Of a stretch of 43,500 nt of DNA, positions 17,290 through 25,572 are shown piece after piece. Both the position numbers and the translations under genes were made by a program. This DNA comes from Oligoflexia bacterium. Lineage in GTDB: Bacteria; Bdellovibrionota; Bacteriovoracia; Bacteriovoracales; Bacteriovoracaceae. The stretch is taken from NCBI GenBank assembly GCA_015232355.1, contig JADFZW010000039.1, forward strand, positions 1 to 43,500. Reading direction: 5' to 3'. Under the pieces are notes generated by a model. It was not told where the DNA came from. It did not search any database and was given only the letters and a program-made list of their open reading frames with translations. How positions within the stretch are numbered: position 1 is the first letter of the stretch; every line of letters begins with the position of its first letter.

Positions 17290-18468
17290 ATGAACACATC
17301 TTTATCTTTGTTAATGTTAGTATTGTTAACTCTACTTTTTTCATTTTCCTCACATATAGTTCTAGTTCACGTAGTTCACGCTAGTGGTGAACAAAAGAGC
17401 ACAATGAAATCCTCTCTTAGCATACCTATGCTTTTCCCCTCTAGTCCAAGCATTGCAGGAAATGCTAAAGCAGGTATTTTATGTGTAGAAAGCAATATCA
17501 ATTTTAAAATGGATCCCTCAAAAATTGGTCAAGGATTAATTCAATCAGTATCTGATATCTGCACACTCTCTGATTTCCAAAGTAAATCACAATATGACAA
17601 AATAAAAAATGTATCATCCGTATTTCATAATGTTACAGATAACACAAACAAAAATTTTGATCATGTTGTCGTTTGTAAAACTGCATGGGGACTCAAAGAT
17701 ACAAATTCTTCAAAATTTGATAATTATCTTAAAAATAACAAAACATACTTAGATCAAACTTTCGCAAATGACAAATATACTAGTTCAGAGAGCTCAGAAC
17801 AAATAAGCAAAGTATGTGGAGAATATTCTGGAGTACTAGAAAAAAAATTTCCCTCATTTTTTCAAGATTCTACAGGCCAAGTAAAATGGGATTTTAAGAA
17901 AATTTCCAAATTAAATCCAGCTCAACAAAAAGCAATTTTAGATATAACAAAAGAAATTGGTGCATTTCCAAGTAAGGTAGAGATCTTTGCAGGCCCAAAT
18001 CCTAAAGTAAAGGATACCTCCAAATTTTTAAATCTTGGCATCACAGATCATCCCTACTTCAAGGGTTCTCAATCTATTACTCTCTATTTCGATTTAAATA
18101 ATCAAAAAGATACTCTGGTAATAAACTACCTAGTCACTGCATTCAAAGCGCCAGCATTTATGTGGGCCGGATTGCTAAAAAAAGGATCATCAATTTTTCT
18201 TAAAGATATTACAGATACTGTAATCAGATACAGAAATTACTTTGCATCAACATCAGCACAAACATCACCAGAAACATCAACACAAACATCCACATCAAAT
18301 AAAACAAATGTCAGTAAACAAATTTCTCCTATTAGAAGCTTGTTTAAAGGACTTTTCAACAAACGCAATAATCAAAACATCCAACATAACCAACATACCC
18401 AACATAACAATGACGATGATAATAGTATTTTAGGAATACCAAATTTGCTCAATTCCTTTTATTTTTAG
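17290..18468 (+). CDS. Secreted protein of unknown function
   Basis: The 392-residue protein has an N-terminal signal peptide (about residues 1-32, ending near VHA-SGE). The start is at 17290, with AGGAG 12 bp upstream. The body is mixed alpha/beta in look, with four scattered Cys and no recognised motif. The C-terminal ~80 residues are low-complexity: a TSAQTSPETSTQTSTS tract, a basic SLFKGLFNKRNN segment and an NIQHNQHTQHNN tract built from 9-bp units. A 9-bp duplication (AGTTCACGT/AGTTCACGC) lies in the signal region. The tail reads as a flexible extension. Export is likely, function unknown. Confidence 0.6.
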   Translation: MNTSLSLLMLVLLTLLFSFSSHIVLVHVVHASGEQKSTMKSSLSIPMLFPSSPSIAGNAKAGILCVESNINFKMDPSKIGQGLIQSVSDICTLSDFQSKSQYDKIKNVSSVFHNVTDNTNKNFDHVVVCKTAWGLKDTNSSKFDNYLKNNKTYLDQTFANDKYTSSESSEQISKVCGEYSGVLEKKFPSFFQDSTGQVKWDFKKISKLNPAQQKAILDITKEIGAFPSKVEIFAGPNPKVKDTSKFLNLGITDHPYFKGSQSITLYFDLNNQKDTLVINYLVTAFKAPAFMWAGLLKKGSSIFLKDITDTVIRYRNYFASTSAQTSPETSTQTSTSNKTNVSKQISPIRSLFKGLFNKRNNQNIQHNQHTQHNNDDDNSILGIPNLLNSFYF

Positions 18469-18557
18469 TGACAAAAAAACACCACAAAATTTATTGATAA
18501 AAATCATAACTGTAAGTATTATTCCTTTGATTTAAAATTTCATTCTATGATATTTTA

Positions 18558-18570
18558 ATCATCAGATGAT
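18558..18570. promoter_or_regulatory. Short palindrome upstream of W-x-D-G-Y-Y lipoprotein gene
   Basis: ATCATC-A-GATGAT is a perfect 6-bp-arm palindrome in the 181-bp gap before the lipoprotein gene. It is a possible operator, but short arms and AT-rich context make it weak. Confidence 0.2.
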
Positions 18571-18649
18571 ACGCAACTACACGCACGCAATTAACATCAT
18601 CTTACTTAATTTTGCTTAATTAATTACCTTCACAAGGAGTTTCAAACCT

Positions 18650-19618
18650 ATGAAAAAAAAATTTTATCTCTCGTTAACTTATTTAGCTCTGTTATTTCTA
18701 TTATCAACAGTAATTTTACTCTCTTCATGTTCGAAGTATGGCGACAACAGCAAGTGGTGCGATCAAACTTGTCGTAAATCAGATAAAGGTATCGCTGAAA
18801 ATTTTATTCTTAAATTAAATAAATACGACAAATCAGGTTATGTATTTAAACTGCTAAAAGAAAAGGCTAATGATCCTTCAAGTGCCGGCAAACGCTGGAT
18901 CGTTATTGAGAAAGACAAATATCAAACTGATTATACTACAAGAGAGGTTTGGGTTGATGGTTATTATTCAACTGACAGTCAGTGGAACGATGGTTATTAC
19001 GATTATGATGGCAATTGGGTTGATGGTTACTATACGTATACAGATGTATGGCATGATGGTTATTGGACAACAGTTACTGATTCCTACACCTATCTAGTTG
19101 ATCAAGGATATGTTGCTTACAATATCGATAATTACAGTTATGGAATGGCCTGGGATAATTATGTGGCCACAAGAGATGCAAACTGGTTAGTATCAGGACT
19201 CTCACCAGTTGGAGGTAATATGTATAAAGATGATGTTTCTGGATTTATCTTCGAAGAAACATCTCCTAGCACTAAAGATTTGGAAAAAATGGGTAGCTTC
19301 ATAGAGAGCTTCAAAGAGAGTTCTTTGGCCAATCAAATGGTTGCTGATTTTGGTTTAAGTGAAGATAGAGCATTATTAATTGCCAAGTATGCAACTAATT
19401 GGAAAAAATTATCTGATAGACGAGCGATGACCGATGCTGATGCAAATATTATGTTCAAACAGGTTTTTGGTTTTTCAGCAACAGAAGCAAGAGATGCAGT
19501 TACTCGTTATGTTCAAGGTGAGAGGGCAAATTATCAAAATCTAGTTGAAAAAGCTTCTAAAGCAAATGGTGTGTCACCTGAGCATATTAATAAACTTTTA
19601 ACTGAGTATTTAAAATAA
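18650..19618 (+). CDS. Lipoprotein with W-x-D-G-Y-Y repeats
   Basis: The 322-residue protein has a lipoprotein signal peptide with lipobox L-S-S-C27 and an AAGGAG site. Residues 100-140 hold four repeats at an exact 11-residue period, with Trp at 101, 112, 123 and 134: WVDGYY, WNDGYY, WVDGYY and WHDGYW. The spacers also contain Tyr/Asp. Such aromatic/acidic repeats usually make beta-strand surfaces that bind carbohydrate or protein, but this is inference. The C-terminal ~120 residues look helical (SFIESFKES...SATEARDAVTRYVQG...VSPEHINKLLTEYL). It is probably anchored to a membrane on the periplasmic or outer face. Residue +2 after Cys is Ser, not Asp. Confidence 0.7.
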   Translation: MKKKFYLSLTYLALLFLLSTVILLSSCSKYGDNSKWCDQTCRKSDKGIAENFILKLNKYDKSGYVFKLLKEKANDPSSAGKRWIVIEKDKYQTDYTTREVWVDGYYSTDSQWNDGYYDYDGNWVDGYYTYTDVWHDGYWTTVTDSYTYLVDQGYVAYNIDNYSYGMAWDNYVATRDANWLVSGLSPVGGNMYKDDVSGFIFEETSPSTKDLEKMGSFIESFKESSLANQMVADFGLSEDRALLIAKYATNWKKLSDRRAMTDADANIMFKQVFGFSATEARDAVTRYVQGERANYQNLVEKASKANGVSPEHINKLLTEYLK

Positions 19619-19647
19619 TCTATCTTCTGTTTTTTATTTTTTATTTT

Positions 19648-19675
19648 CTAATTTCTAATTTCTAATTTCTAATTC
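19648..19675. repeat. 7-bp tandem repeat between secreted-protein genes
   Basis: CTAATTT occurs three times exactly plus CTAATTC. It is intergenic and has a period not divisible by three. Confidence 0.9.
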
Positions 19676-19739
19676 AAAATTATATTGTTAAAATTTGAGT
19701 ATAAAAAAAATAATACCTATTTTTTCAAAAGGAGTTTTT

Positions 19740-20249
19740 ATGAAAATCGCTCTATTTTTAACTCTATTTTTTTCTTTAATGGTGTTTTCACTATCCCTAT
19801 TTGCTGGACACTGTAACCTACTCTACTGGAGTAATGTGAATATGGGATTAGGTCACGTTGCTGTTGAAATTTATGATAACGATAACGACAATGATCAAGT
19901 TCCAACTTATTACATGAGCTATGCTATGAGAAATCAAAAAGATAGTGATTTACAAGAACTTGGAGTGCCTGAGGTAATAAAACTTCCAGATGTTGATGAA
20001 GCAACAATTGAAAAATTTAGAGAGTGGTATTTAAATAGTGAGTATTCTCAACCCAACAGTTCATCATATGGTTCAACATTTAATTTATTAAGTCACAATT
20101 GCTCTCATGCTGCTCTCAATGTAATCAAAGCTTTTGGATATAAACCAAACATGAATGCTCATTGGGGACAAACACCTCGACAAGTAAGAAATGCCTGCCG
20201 TGAAATTCCTGGGGCCACTAACAATCTCAGCGTGGTATCTTTACAATAA
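19740..20249 (+). CDS. Secreted small protein, possible papain/LRAT-like fold
   Basis: The protein is 169 residues from the ATG at 19740, with AAAAGGAG just upstream. The signal peptide ends near LFA-GHC. The mature protein has a G-L-G-H-V-A-V-E-I-Y segment followed about 80 residues later by S-H-N-C-S-H-A-A-L-N-V-I. A His on a strand (GHVAVEI) plus a later N-C-x-H at a helix start is the layout of permuted papain-like folds (PPPDE, LRAT, NlpC/P60-related). An exported thiol hydrolase or amidase is therefore possible. A DNDNDNDQ tract lies between the two motifs. No close family is recognised. Confidence 0.5.
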   Translation: MKIALFLTLFFSLMVFSLSLFAGHCNLLYWSNVNMGLGHVAVEIYDNDNDNDQVPTYYMSYAMRNQKDSDLQELGVPEVIKLPDVDEATIEKFREWYLNSEYSQPNSSSYGSTFNLLSHNCSHAALNVIKAFGYKPNMNAHWGQTPRQVRNACREIPGATNNLSVVSLQ

Positions 20250-20474
20250 ATTGTTCATTATCAAAAAAAACAAACAAAAAAACTTTACCATATTTTCATT
20301 TACCCAGAAAGAATCTGCGACCATTTTTTGCTCCCCTTTAGTACACGTACGTCCTCTTCGCGCCTACTTCTTGAATAAAATTCCTTGAATATAATTTAAC
20401 ATTTTTTACATATTTTCGATAAGTAATTACTAAATAATATTGATACTATAATTTAATATTCAATAGGAGCGCTT

Positions 20475-21023
20475 ATGCAACCAACTCTTCAAGATACAGA
20501 TAAAATAAAAAAACCAACAGAATCAAAATTTTCACTCCTTGCACTTCTCACAATGTTGATAATGTTTCTCATGTTTTTATTATCGATCATTATTGTTTCT
20601 TGCGCCTATGGACCGAAACAGGAGAAAAAATCACCTCTAAATTATTTAAATGGAGAACATTACCAATCTAGAGTTGCCGTTCCTGTTCCAATTGCTGGAG
20701 TACCTGTTCCTATCCCTGTAGTAGTTGAGAGAATTGAAAAAAATACTGTGATCAATGGAAATGTATTCTTACGAAATAGTGATCAATTTGGTGATTCAGA
20801 CTATCCCATTAGGTTTCAAAAAATTTTGTTACAAAAAGATAGTGTTACACTAGCTGAGACTACTACCAACAACGACGGAGCATTTTCATTTAGTACACCT
20901 CTAGCAAATGGAACTTACACTCTAGTGATGGCCAATGAAAAATACACCATTGAGAAAAAAATAAATGTGAACATACAAAGTTATTCAAGTGAAAAAGTAG
21001 AGATGATTGCTAGAAAAAGATAG
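20475..21023 (+). CDS. Probable lipoprotein with carboxypeptidase-regulatory-like domain
   Basis: The protein is 182 residues. An unusually long N-terminus (about 20 polar residues) leads into a hydrophobic segment ending in I-V-S-C near residue 43, which may act as a lipobox. A Pro/Val tract (VPVPIAGVPVPIPVVVE) follows. The rest resembles a carboxypeptidase-regulatory/transthyretin-like beta sandwich: VINGNVFL, FQKILLQKDSVTLAETTTNNDGAFSF and LANGTYTLVMANEKYTIEKKI. Such domains occur in cell-surface and TonB-associated proteins. A GGAG site is upstream. It converges with the CBS protein gene, the stops being 9 bp apart. Confidence 0.55.
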   Translation: MQPTLQDTDKIKKPTESKFSLLALLTMLIMFLMFLLSIIIVSCAYGPKQEKKSPLNYLNGEHYQSRVAVPVPIAGVPVPIPVVVERIEKNTVINGNVFLRNSDQFGDSDYPIRFQKILLQKDSVTLAETTTNNDGAFSFSTPLANGTYTLVMANEKYTIEKKINVNIQSYSSEKVEMIARKR

Positions 21024-21032
21024 AGCTTTAAA

Positions 21033-21410
21033 CTAAAACTCATACTTACGAATAATGTCTGTTACTGATACAACTCCTAAAAGTTTATCTTTAATTACTG
21101 GAGCTCTTCTAATCTTTGTATTGGCAAATAAACGAGCAGCATATTTAAGAGCTAAATCTGGATTCAAAACAATACAAGGTTTAGTCATAATTTCATGAAC
21201 TCTTATGTTGTTTGGATTTTTATCGTACGCTAAAACTTCGTATACAATATCTGTCTCTGACAAAACTCCATAAGCATCATTATGATCTCTTGGCTCTACG
21301 ATCAAACATCGAAGTCCTTTTGATTTTAATAGCTCCATTGCTGTTGCAATAGTAGCATTTCCATCAATAGTGGTTACACTTGTTGTCATGACATCTTTTA
21401 CTTTCAACAT
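21033..21410 (-). CDS. CBS-domain pair protein
   Basis: The 125-residue protein is made of two CBS motifs and nothing else: V-K-D-V-M-T-T...ETDIV, and VHEIMTKPCIVLNPD...VVSVTDIIRKY. Tandem CBS (Bateman) modules bind adenosine nucleotides and sense energy state. Stand-alone versions often regulate a partner enzyme or channel. I chose the ATG at 21410 because GGGAG lies 8 bp upstream; a GTG three codons earlier overlaps the spacer. The partner is not evident, because flanking genes are secreted or hypothetical proteins on the other strand. Confidence 0.85.
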   Translation of the reverse strand: MLKVKDVMTTSVTTIDGNATIATAMELLKSKGLRCLIVEPRDHNDAYGVLSETDIVYEVLAYDKNPNNIRVHEIMTKPCIVLNPDLALKYAARLFANTKIRRAPVIKDKLLGVVSVTDIIRKYEF

Positions 21411-21602
21411 AAATAACACTCCCTTGTTACTGTTAAATTAAAATTCTACATTTAAAAAAATATAAAAAAACACATAAAAATATGATAGAACTCATAAGTA
21501 TAAAATACAAATAGTATTTAAAATTTTATCATTTTATTATTAATAATAACCAACTAAATATCTAACGTAATATAATAGCATAAAAAAGAAGAGAGTTTTC
21601 TT

Positions 21603-21968
21603 ATGAATAGAAACACAGATGCAAACAAAAAATCACACTCATTTGTATTGAAGTATAAAGATGTAAAAGAGTTTGCTCCAATTGATATGGAAACTGGCAT
21701 AGACTTGAAGACACAAAAGATTGTCTCTGCTGAAGATTTAGCTCCTGTAGATTACGAACTACGTCCCAAATGTAAATTTTGCAAAAATTTTAAATTAGAT
21801 AATAATGAGAAATCAGCAAAAACGAAAACTAAAGTCGGTGAAAACTACGAAGAGAAGGGGAAAGAAGGAATATGCCTTGTTAGTGATAAGAAAGATAAAA
21901 ATGGCAAAGTAATTGATCTAACCTATGAAGAAACACCTGTGTTCAATTGCAAAAAATTCAAACTGTAA
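21603..21968 (+). CDS. Small four-Cys protein, possible HiPIP-like Fe-S domain
   Basis: This is a 121-residue soluble protein. The N-terminal half has EFAPIDMETG...IVSAEDLAPVDYELRP. The C-terminal half has K-C-K-F-C-K-N-F, then G-I-C-L-V, then V-F-N-C-K-K-F. A C-x2-C...G-x-C...C-x2-F layout occurs in the small subunits of glycyl-radical enzymes such as benzylsuccinate synthase and hydroxyphenylacetate decarboxylase, which bind a HiPIP-like 4Fe-4S cluster. Zinc binding is an alternative. No glycyl-radical enzyme is in the window. It stands alone in its strand and neighbourhood. Confidence 0.5.
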   Translation: MNRNTDANKKSHSFVLKYKDVKEFAPIDMETGIDLKTQKIVSAEDLAPVDYELRPKCKFCKNFKLDNNEKSAKTKTKVGENYEEKGKEGICLVSDKKDKNGKVIDLTYEETPVFNCKKFKL

Positions 21969-21991
21969 ACATAGCTGATATCAATATCTTC

Positions 21992-23254
21992 TTAATCATT
22001 ATCTTCCTCACTATCTTCATCATTATCGCTAGGATTAAGATCGCATTTTTTTCCTTTCTTTGATTTACCAAAGTTCAAATTAGGATCAAAGCTCCAAGAT
22101 TTTATTTTGCATCCGCATTTTCTTGCTTCCAATTTTTTCAATCTCTCCTCTAAAGATCTAGAAAATTCTCTTTGTTTCATCTCAATATTTTTAGTAAGTT
22201 CTTTATTTATCTCTGCATTTTTTCTTTGAAAATATTCTCCCAAATAAGTCTCATCCAATGCTTGGGAGATCTCACTAATTTTTTTATCAAGATTAATTCG
22301 ATCATCTTGTACATCCCCACTATGTTCTAATATCTTAACCAACAAATCATTTGCTTGACCTTTTGCTCTTTTTATATTGTTTTTTACTTTTGATATTTTT
22401 CTAACATCATCTGATCGTATCCATCCGGTTTTTGTGTTCTTTCGTTTTAGTGGACTAATTGATTCGTCACCACTACCATCATCATCACCATTATCATAAT
22501 CTATCTTAACTCGTGATCTACTATTGTGATCATCCCTTTGTGAAAAATCTCCATCTCCATTTCCATCTTCATCTACTGCTAAAACATCATCTCCGATTGG
22601 AGGTTTTCGTGATGATGAATTATATCCATTAGATCCTGATCTCGATCTCGGAACAACTCTGCCAACTTCACTTTCTAAACTCGACAATTCTTCTCTGGTT
22701 TTCTTAATCTCCGATCTCATCATTGCTGTTTTATCAAAATGTTCATCCAATTCCTGCTTATGAGCTTTATACCAATTTTGTGATTTTTTATACATATTAT
22801 TATATTTGTCTCTCATTTCCCATTGAGTTTCACACTCCTCATTTACTCCTGAAGTCCATAGCATTCTTATATGTCTTATTCCCCAGGCACAATCTATGTT
22901 CTTTTTTGTGGAATATTTTTTAAAAGCTTCATTCGCTTCATATTTTTTTTGCTTAAACTTCTTGTAATCATTCATTAAACCATTTTCAAATTTTGCATCT
23001 AGTGCTCTTAAGCTATTTGGTCCTTTTGTAAGCTCAGTTAAACGTTCTTCTAATCTATTAATCTCTTCCTCTTTAAATACTTTTGATCCTTTCTCTTTCA
23101 CATCTTGCTTGTAAAACATTTTATCTTCTTTTATTAATCTATTCTTTTCAAACTTACTGATCACTGCGTATACATTATTTGAAACAAATGCACTCAGAGT
23201 AATAAAAGAAAATGCAAACAATATAATATTAAATAAATTTTTTTTATTATTCAT
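21992..23254 (-). CDS. Exported coiled-coil protein of unknown function
   Basis: The 420-residue protein has an N-terminal signal peptide or anchor (residues ~5-30, ending near VYA-VIS) and a GGAGA site upstream. The rest is mostly charged and helical, with Lys/Glu-rich heptad-like segments at about 40-190 and 290-390. These are split by a low-complexity region rich in Asp, Gly and Ser (GNGDGDFSQRDDHNSRSR, then a DNGDDDGSGDE stretch). Cys residues occur in CAWGIRHIRM, ECETQ, KCGCK and KKCDLN. The C-terminus is very acidic (NDEDSEEDND). It may be a structural periplasmic protein. No family is recognised. Confidence 0.55.
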   Translation of the reverse strand: MNNKKNLFNIILFAFSFITLSAFVSNNVYAVISKFEKNRLIKEDKMFYKQDVKEKGSKVFKEEEINRLEERLTELTKGPNSLRALDAKFENGLMNDYKKFKQKKYEANEAFKKYSTKKNIDCAWGIRHIRMLWTSGVNEECETQWEMRDKYNNMYKKSQNWYKAHKQELDEHFDKTAMMRSEIKKTREELSSLESEVGRVVPRSRSGSNGYNSSSRKPPIGDDVLAVDEDGNGDGDFSQRDDHNSRSRVKIDYDNGDDDGSGDESISPLKRKNTKTGWIRSDDVRKISKVKNNIKRAKGQANDLLVKILEHSGDVQDDRINLDKKISEISQALDETYLGEYFQRKNAEINKELTKNIEMKQREFSRSLEERLKKLEARKCGCKIKSWSFDPNLNFGKSKKGKKCDLNPSDNDEDSEEDND

Positions 23255-23421
23255 ATGATGTCTCCATCTCCAAAATAGAGAGTTTATTGATAACCAACTT
23301 TTAATTTATTATATTCTACAGATTAGGTTTTATTAAATCTTTTTGAAAAAAATTTAAAAATGAGTAATTTTTTATAGATAAATTAAATTGAATTTAATTG
23401 AATTAACTGTCTAAAATTTTA

Positions 23422-24567
23422 TCAGTTATTACACTCTTCTACTTTAAAATAAAGGGTTATGCGTTCTACTTCAGCAGTATTTATATTTGTAGTTGCTGTC
23501 TTCATCATAGATGAGGTATTGATACGTAACAGGTCCTTACCGCCACAAGAACTTGTCAAAACGTCATTTCTTCTAAGAAGAAGCTTGCCATGTAATTCTG
23601 GCACTGTACTTATAAATTCTTTTTTTGAGACTGGTGCGCTCTGACCAGATAAAAATGCCTCGTATTGCATAGAAACCACAACACCTGCATCTGATAAATC
23701 TAATTTCTCGCTCATATCAATTTGTGAAACAACTAAACGTTTATTTGCTGGTAATTCAACTGGAATAGAAAGAGCACAATTTTTTCTATACATTGTAGAA
23801 GATCCATTCCCAAGCAAATAGCGCTTAAAGGAAATATCTAATATGTTTCTTTCAAAATCAAAATCTGCATAATAAGTGTTCGTCTTGCTTGAGCACCCGC
23901 TACCATTGATAGTTATCTCTGATGCCAACACGATAGTTGAGAGCAGTTGATCACCAAGCAATGGGTATTTAGTAGCAATGTGAGTAGTAATTCTCATCCC
24001 AGGAATAAAAGGATTGATTGCCTTTGAAATCACATAATCATCATCGTTAACTGCAATTGCTCTAAGCATTTCATGAAAAACTAAATAATAAACATCTCTG
24101 TCCTTTTCAAAATGTTCAAAAAATTTATCATGATCTAAAAGAATTTTTCCAGGTATTCCTAAAGCATCTACGATTGAACCGTTATTATCTATTAGCGGTC
24201 CTTGGGTCACGCCAATCACTCCAATTGTTAAAGTAGATTTCAATCCCTCATAATCCAAATCATAATCAATTAGAAGTTTCATCCCTGCATCTGTAGATGT
24301 CAAATAAGTTAAAACAGCTTCCCCCATTCTGATAAAAGTTGCTCGAACATGATCACCACCATTATTCACATCGTGACCGTCCATAAAGCGCTTAAATTTA
24401 TCACCAAACTTATTACTAAATTTATCTGCAAATTTATCTGCAAATTTATCAATGCTATCAGCACTGGCCACAGTTGCTCCATAGCTGCCACAGCTAAAAC
24501 AAATCATCATCAACGCAATCATTAATAATAATTTTTTTTTCATTTTCGTTTTCGTTTTTTTCATCAT
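23422..24567 (-). CDS. Secreted protein with DUF4360-like C-terminal domain
   Basis: The protein is 381 residues, with a GGAG site 6 bp before the ATG. The signal peptide is basic then hydrophobic and ends near C-F-S-C-G, so either lipoprotein or SPase I processing is possible. Residues ~38-58 are five DKFADKFA-type units from a 12-bp repeat. Residues ~60-200 contain YLVFHEMLRAIAVNDDDYVISK, which looks like a zincin helix in which the second His of HExxH is Arg. The C-terminal ~150 residues align by eye with the protein at 25573-26220: R-K-N-C...IPVELP, S-C-G-G-K-D-L-L-R-I-N-T-S, and a final F-K-V-E-E-C. It is divided from that relative by a TIGR02147 regulator and reads in the same direction. 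Confidence 0.6.
   Translation of the reverse strand: MMKKTKTKMKKKLLLMIALMMICFSCGSYGATVASADSIDKFADKFADKFSNKFGDKFKRFMDGHDVNNGGDHVRATFIRMGEAVLTYLTSTDAGMKLLIDYDLDYEGLKSTLTIGVIGVTQGPLIDNNGSIVDALGIPGKILLDHDKFFEHFEKDRDVYYLVFHEMLRAIAVNDDDYVISKAINPFIPGMRITTHIATKYPLLGDQLLSTIVLASEITINGSGCSSKTNTYYADFDFERNILDISFKRYLLGNGSSTMYRKNCALSIPVELPANKRLVVSQIDMSEKLDLSDAGVVVSMQYEAFLSGQSAPVSKKEFISTVPELHGKLLLRRNDVLTSSCGGKDLLRINTSSMMKTATTNINTAEVERITLYFKVEECNN
24394..24453 (-). repeat. 12-bp tandem repeat, five units
   Basis: Units near AAATTTATCTGC (plus strand) include two exact copies. In frame they encode F-A-D-K, F-A-D-K, F-S-N-K, F-G-D-K and a degenerate unit, just after the signal peptide. Confidence 0.92.
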
Positions 24568-24588
24568 GAAAATCTCCTGGTTAACTTA

Positions 24589-25521
24589 TCAAGAAAGTAT
24601 ACTACTTTCTTTCTCTTCTTCTTCTTGCTCTTTTTCTTCTTTAAAATGCAAATCACTTAACGGAAAAAGATTAATGCATACAGTGTAAACTTCTGTCTTA
24701 TTTCCAACCTCTAATAAATTGCTCATGTCCTCTCGAAACTTTCTTATCAACTTTTTTGCCTCCGGCAATTTACTCACATCGATAGCAAAAGTTCGTGAAG
24801 TAAAATCACGTTCACTCACTCCATATTTCTCTAGCGAATTTTGGGCCAACTCTAAATTTCTCACATGGGCCCTTCTTATCGCCAAATTGGCCACTTCATC
24901 AGTGGTCTTATATTGTATTCCAGTGGAAATTAAATTCCCTTTTTCATCCTCTTTTATTAGTCCCAATTTAAGTAAACGATTAATTGCTGCTTTTGCCTCT
25001 GGAATTTTTATTCCTAAACGTGAAGCTATCCACTTAACATCGCTTCTAAAATTTTCTATCTCTGCAAGCGAGAGTATAGCAAAATGATACCACTCGGAGA
25101 TTAAATGATACTGATCCATTGCCAATTCTAATGATGGAATTGAAGATCTTGTCTCTGAATCTGAATCTGAATTTGAATTTGAATTTGTTGAATCTCTTTT
25201 ATTTTTGCCTTTAGAAGATGAATGACCATTCTTGGAATTAGAATTAGAACATACCACCGAAGGAAAGTGCTCAAGTATATTAAAACTTTCATTCGGTGGT
25301 AATGCCAACCTAACAAGAGTTTTTTGCACAAATTTGCGAGAGACTCTTCGTTTTCCATTTAATATCTCTGATAGTGCCGATGGACTTACAGCTAATCTGC
25401 GAGCAAATGCTCTCAAAGAATATGAACTATTTTTATTTTGAGCTTCACTAAAGATTTCCACTAATTTCATCTTAAACACCATTTGTCCGTCTGCACCTGT
25501 GTTTATCGAAGTATCTCTCAC
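24589..25521 (-). CDS. TIGR02147-family transcriptional regulator
   Basis: The 310-residue protein starts at a GTG with AGGAG about 6 bp upstream. Residues ~30-70 form a Cro/C1-like helix-turn-helix (YSLRAFARRLAVSPSALSEILNGKRRVS). The C-terminal ~180 residues match the TIGR02147/DUF4423 pattern: DQYHLISEWYHFAILSL, WIASRLGIKIPEAKAAINRLLKLGLI, STGIQYKTTDEVANLAIRRAH, then DFTSRTFAIDVSKLPEAKKLI. This family is known mainly from Fibrobacter and Bdellovibrio-group bacteria. The linker contains a Ser/Asn/Asp tract from 6-bp units. It lies between, and in the same direction as, two related secreted-protein genes, which are its likely targets. Confidence 0.85.
   Translation of the reverse strand: MRDTSINTGADGQMVFKMKLVEIFSEAQNKNSSYSLRAFARRLAVSPSALSEILNGKRRVSRKFVQKTLVRLALPPNESFNILEHFPSVVCSNSNSKNGHSSSKGKNKRDSTNSNSNSDSDSETRSSIPSLELAMDQYHLISEWYHFAILSLAEIENFRSDVKWIASRLGIKIPEAKAAINRLLKLGLIKEDEKGNLISTGIQYKTTDEVANLAIRRAHVRNLELAQNSLEKYGVSERDFTSRTFAIDVSKLPEAKKLIRKFREDMSNLLEVGNKTEVYTVCINLFPLSDLHFKEEKEQEEEEKESSILS
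25155..25190 (-). repeat. 6-bp tandem repeat (CTGAAT/TTGAAT)
   Basis: Five units plus one degenerate unit encode N-S-N-S-D-S-D-S in the linker of the TIGR02147 regulator. The same hexamer family recurs at 38047-38094 in an unrelated gene. Confidence 0.9.
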
Positions 25522-25572
25522 GAATAACTCCTAACTATTTACTTAATTGCTTGCTTACTTGCTTACTTTATC

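Noticed and set aside
20250..20474. Possible RNA gene or small frame in a slightly G+C-richer gap
   Set aside because: The frame at 20191-20388 overlaps the secreted-protein gene out of frame and has no start site; no tRNA-like or stable hairpin structure is evident.
24394..24453. CRISPR-like array
   Set aside because: Repeats of 6-15 bp without spacers, located inside genes; no cas genes are present.
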